NCBI GenBank assembly: GCA_963281155.1
Contig: CAUJLY010000001.1
Coordinates: forward strand, 4,526,001 to 4,590,000
Reading direction: 5' to 3'
DNA: 64,000 nt
Source: Rhabditophanes sp. KR3021
Taxonomy: Eukaryota; Nematoda; Chromadorea; Rhabditida; Alloionematidae
In this document: positions 61,795-64,000 of the stretch, piece by piece
How positions within the stretch are numbered: the stretch's first letter is position 1
Layout of the letters: every line of letters starts with the position of its first letter
The notes under the pieces: model-generated
Told to the model about the DNA's origin: nothing
Database searches by the model: none
Seen by the model: the letters and a program-made list of their open reading frames with translations, nothing else
Made by a program: the position numbers and the translations under genes

Positions 61795-63801
61795 ATGCGG
61801 GAAAGTGACGATAGAAAGCCTTTTCTACCTACATATCGTCACTCTAGGCCTCATTATATGACACAAGATGAGAAATCATCTCCCGAAACGTCGAAACAAC
61901 CTGCTAGACCTTTGTATCGTGGAAAGATCGAAGACAAAACAGAGCCTAAGAGTTCTTCTAGCTCTAGTAGCCCAAAAGCGATTAGATACCAAACAGATAA
62001 GCATGTTAAAAAAAGACATAAACGTACTCCTACTTCATCAACAACTTCACAACATAAACTTGGTAAAGATGTTCAAAAATCTTCTATAGGATCAAATAAA
62101 AGAGGGTCCGGAAATGTTTCCTTTAAAGACGTAAAATACGATCTTGCTATACTTTTAGAGCAATCCAATTCAGAAGACGAAGAGGGATCTAATACAAGTG
62201 AAGATAAAACTGCAGAAAATTCTAAACTAATGGATAGTGATGAAGAAGATGCTGGTAGTCAACATGATGGAACTGCTAATTTATCCTCTAATATACCCTT
62301 GGCTAAACATCCTCGATTGCAAAAGAGGAGATTTACACTTAATCCGATGATTTTCGCCAAGGAAGAATCTAATGCAAGAAGGTTTGTTCTTACAGTTGGT
62401 ATTATTATTTTGCAATATAACATTTTAGGCACTCGTTAGCACAGCTTAAACTAAGTTATTATCCCACCAATGCAAATGGTAAGTGCCTATTCCGATAAAT
62501 TAGAACACTATTTATTGGATTGCAACAAAAAATTAATTGTTATAATATATATAAATAGTGAGAGGATGTATATACTAGTTATTTATATTTCCACATATGA
62601 AATTAACTATTTTAGCTGATATTTATAACACTGGGCATGGATTTTGCGGTTGGATACTGATGGCATTGTCAATTTTCTTCACAGTTCTTTTTGCTCCAAT
62701 TACAATAATATTTTGTCTCAAAATTGCGCAGGAATACGAACGTGCTGTAATCTTCCGCCTGGGTTAGTTAAAAGTTAATGTAGTCTCCTAATATTTACTT
62801 TTAGGCCGCTTATGTGGTGCAAAAGGGCCCGGTAAGTTCATCACTTCTACATTTCAAAAAACTTTTATAGGAATTTTCTTCGTCCTGCCGTGTATTGAGA
62901 CATATACAAAAATTGATCTTCGTACTATATCATACGTCATTCCTCCACAAGAAATAATTTCTAAAGATTCTGTAACGATATCGGTTGATGCTGTATGTAG
63001 TTGTTTTCTCGTGATTCGATTATTTATTAATTAATTTAGGTTGTTTATTACAAGATTAGTAATGCCATAGTAAGCATAGCAAATATAACTAATTGCCACC
63101 AATCGACCAGACTGCTAGCTCAGGTGACGTTAAGAACCATGCTTGGAACCAGAACACTCAGCGAGATTTTAGCGCAGAGAGAAGATATTGTAAGTTTCTA
63201 AATAAGCCTATTTCGTTAAGTATCTATTCAAAAACAGGCATCTTCCATGCAAGAAATATTGGACACGGCGAGTTCCCCGTGGGGTATTATGATTGAAAGG
63301 GGCAAGTTGATTTAAATGATTTCTTTTTACTCAAAAATGTTTTAGTTGAAATCAAAGACGTCAGGCTTCCTGTTTCCCTCCAGCGTTCAATGGCAAGCGA
63401 GGCCGAAGCAACGAGGCACAGTAGGGCAAAGATCATCTCAGCGGACGGTGAAAAATTAGCTTCCAAAGCACTTAGAGAAGCTGCTGATGAAATGGCAAAG
63501 TCTCCTGTAGCAATACAACTGAGGTATTTGCAGACATTATCTAATATCGCGTGAGTTTAACTTTATAATCCCATAGGGTCCAAATGAACATCAAAGTTTA
63601 AATTGTCTTTTGTCAAGTAGCGTTTGGTGAAGAGTCGTAAAAAAGATAAATGGTTGAATATTTAATTTAACTTCCTTTCTTCTTTGTAGTGCTGAAAGAA
63701 ATTCAACCATTATATTCCCGCTACCGATCGAAATTTTTCGATATTTTACCAATGGAGCTTCTCCCAAAGATAGACGTAAAAGCAACACTATGATGGTCTA
63801 A
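61795..63801 (+). CDS. Stomatin/MEC-2-like membrane scaffold protein
   Basis: Exons 61795-62381, 62429-62478, 62616-62762, 62805-62831, 62871-62992, 63040-63189, 63238-63301, 63346-63550 and 63690-63801 give 487 aa. Stomatins bind cholesterol-rich membrane and regulate channels; MEC-2 does so for touch channels. A disordered, Ser/Lys-rich N-terminus of about 210 residues leads to the membrane hairpin (GHGFCGWILMALSIFF, with the conserved Pro in LFAPI). The SPFH domain follows: YERAVIFRLGRLCGAKGPG, IPPQEIISKDSVTISVDAVV, TLRTMLGTRTLSEIL, VEIKDVRLPVSLQRSMASEA and LRYLQTLSNIAAERNSTIIF. The intron at 63302-63345 is GC-AG (AGGG|GCAAGT). The GT alternative gives a stop. Two upstream exons may provide other N-termini. 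Confidence 0.92.
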
Positions 63802-64000
63802 TACTGTTAGATAAAACCGTAATAATACAAAATATATAAGATTATTTTGATATTTACAATCTCGTATAAATATCTTATCAAGACTAAAGACAAATTGCTC
63901 CAAACTTACAAAAATTTGTAGAACATTTTATTTCCATAAATAATCGCTTTAAGTTATAGTCATATAATCGAATTACTATTAAATATATTAAAAATATGTA
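63802..64000. other. Stomatin 3' region to window end
   Basis: Short non-coding end of the window. No feature seen. Confidence 0.4.

Noticed and set aside
1..64000. tRNA, rRNA or CRISPR features
   Set aside because: I scanned for T-arm-like and repeat-spacer patterns by eye and found none convincing; a covariance-model search would be decisive.

Overview
This window looks like nematode nuclear DNA. It is AT-rich, its genes are compact, and most introns are 35-60 bp. It carries families typical of nematodes: four serpentine 7TM receptors, a receptor guanylate cyclase, a supplementary-type nuclear receptor and a CX-module membrane protein. I built the gene models by hand from reading frame, splice phase and family knowledge. 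Where an exon chain closes in frame to a stop, I say so.

Layout. 0.4-1.2 kb (-): an unidentified coiled-coil gene. 1.6-2.1 kb (+): a CWC21/SRm300 homologue. 4.2-13.2 kb (+): the Mediator kinase-module subunit MED13, with a small antisense gene inside its one long intron. 14.2-15.8 kb (+): a nuclear receptor. 16.6-19.3 kb (-): BBS9. 19.8-20.7 kb (-): a 7TM receptor. 22.1-22.6 kb (-): a broken membrane-protein gene. 23.4-28.6 kb (+): an MRP-type ABC transporter. 29.2-32.9 kb (-): two tandem BTB-kelch genes, one heavily frame-broken. 33.4-38.2 kb (+): a 7TM receptor followed closely by a receptor guanylate cyclase. 38.8-40.0 kb (+): an Asn-rich gene with broken frames. 40.6-41.6 kb (+): a 7TM receptor. 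41.95-42.5 kb (+): a truncated Tc1-like transposon. 42.6-44.3 kb (-): a DPF/requiem double-PHD gene, head-to-head with a Mad3-like checkpoint gene at 44.5-45.7 kb (+). 46.1-47.0 kb (+): a CX-module protein. 47.4-48.5 kb (-): an sra-like 7TM receptor. 49.2-50.1 kb (+): TMEM231. 50.2-54.3 kb (-): two tandem fatty-acid-amide-hydrolase-like genes. 54.3-61.8 kb: mostly non-coding, with two candidate alternative first exons and one small 2-TM gene. 61.8-63.8 kb (+): a stomatin/MEC-2-like gene.

Common threads. BBS9 (BBSome) and TMEM231 (transition zone) are both cilium genes, and each has a 14-bp match to the RFX/DAF-19 X-box just upstream of its ATG. The chemoreceptors and the receptor cyclase are the kind of protein that works in ciliated sensory neurons. 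MED13, DPF, the CWC21 homologue and Mad3 are nuclear housekeeping genes.

The most unusual property is the splice-site repertoire. Of about 57 introns I could phase, roughly 39 end in TAG, 11 in CAG and 7 in AAG. At least five use a GC donor, four of them GCAAGT. Each exception is required by frame, and several are supported by paralogue alignment. A second theme is single-base deletions, often in homopolymer runs, concentrated in a few loci (kelch copy 2, the Asn-rich gene, the transposase). They may be true decay or uncorrected long-read consensus errors. I found no CRISPR array, rRNA or confident tRNA.
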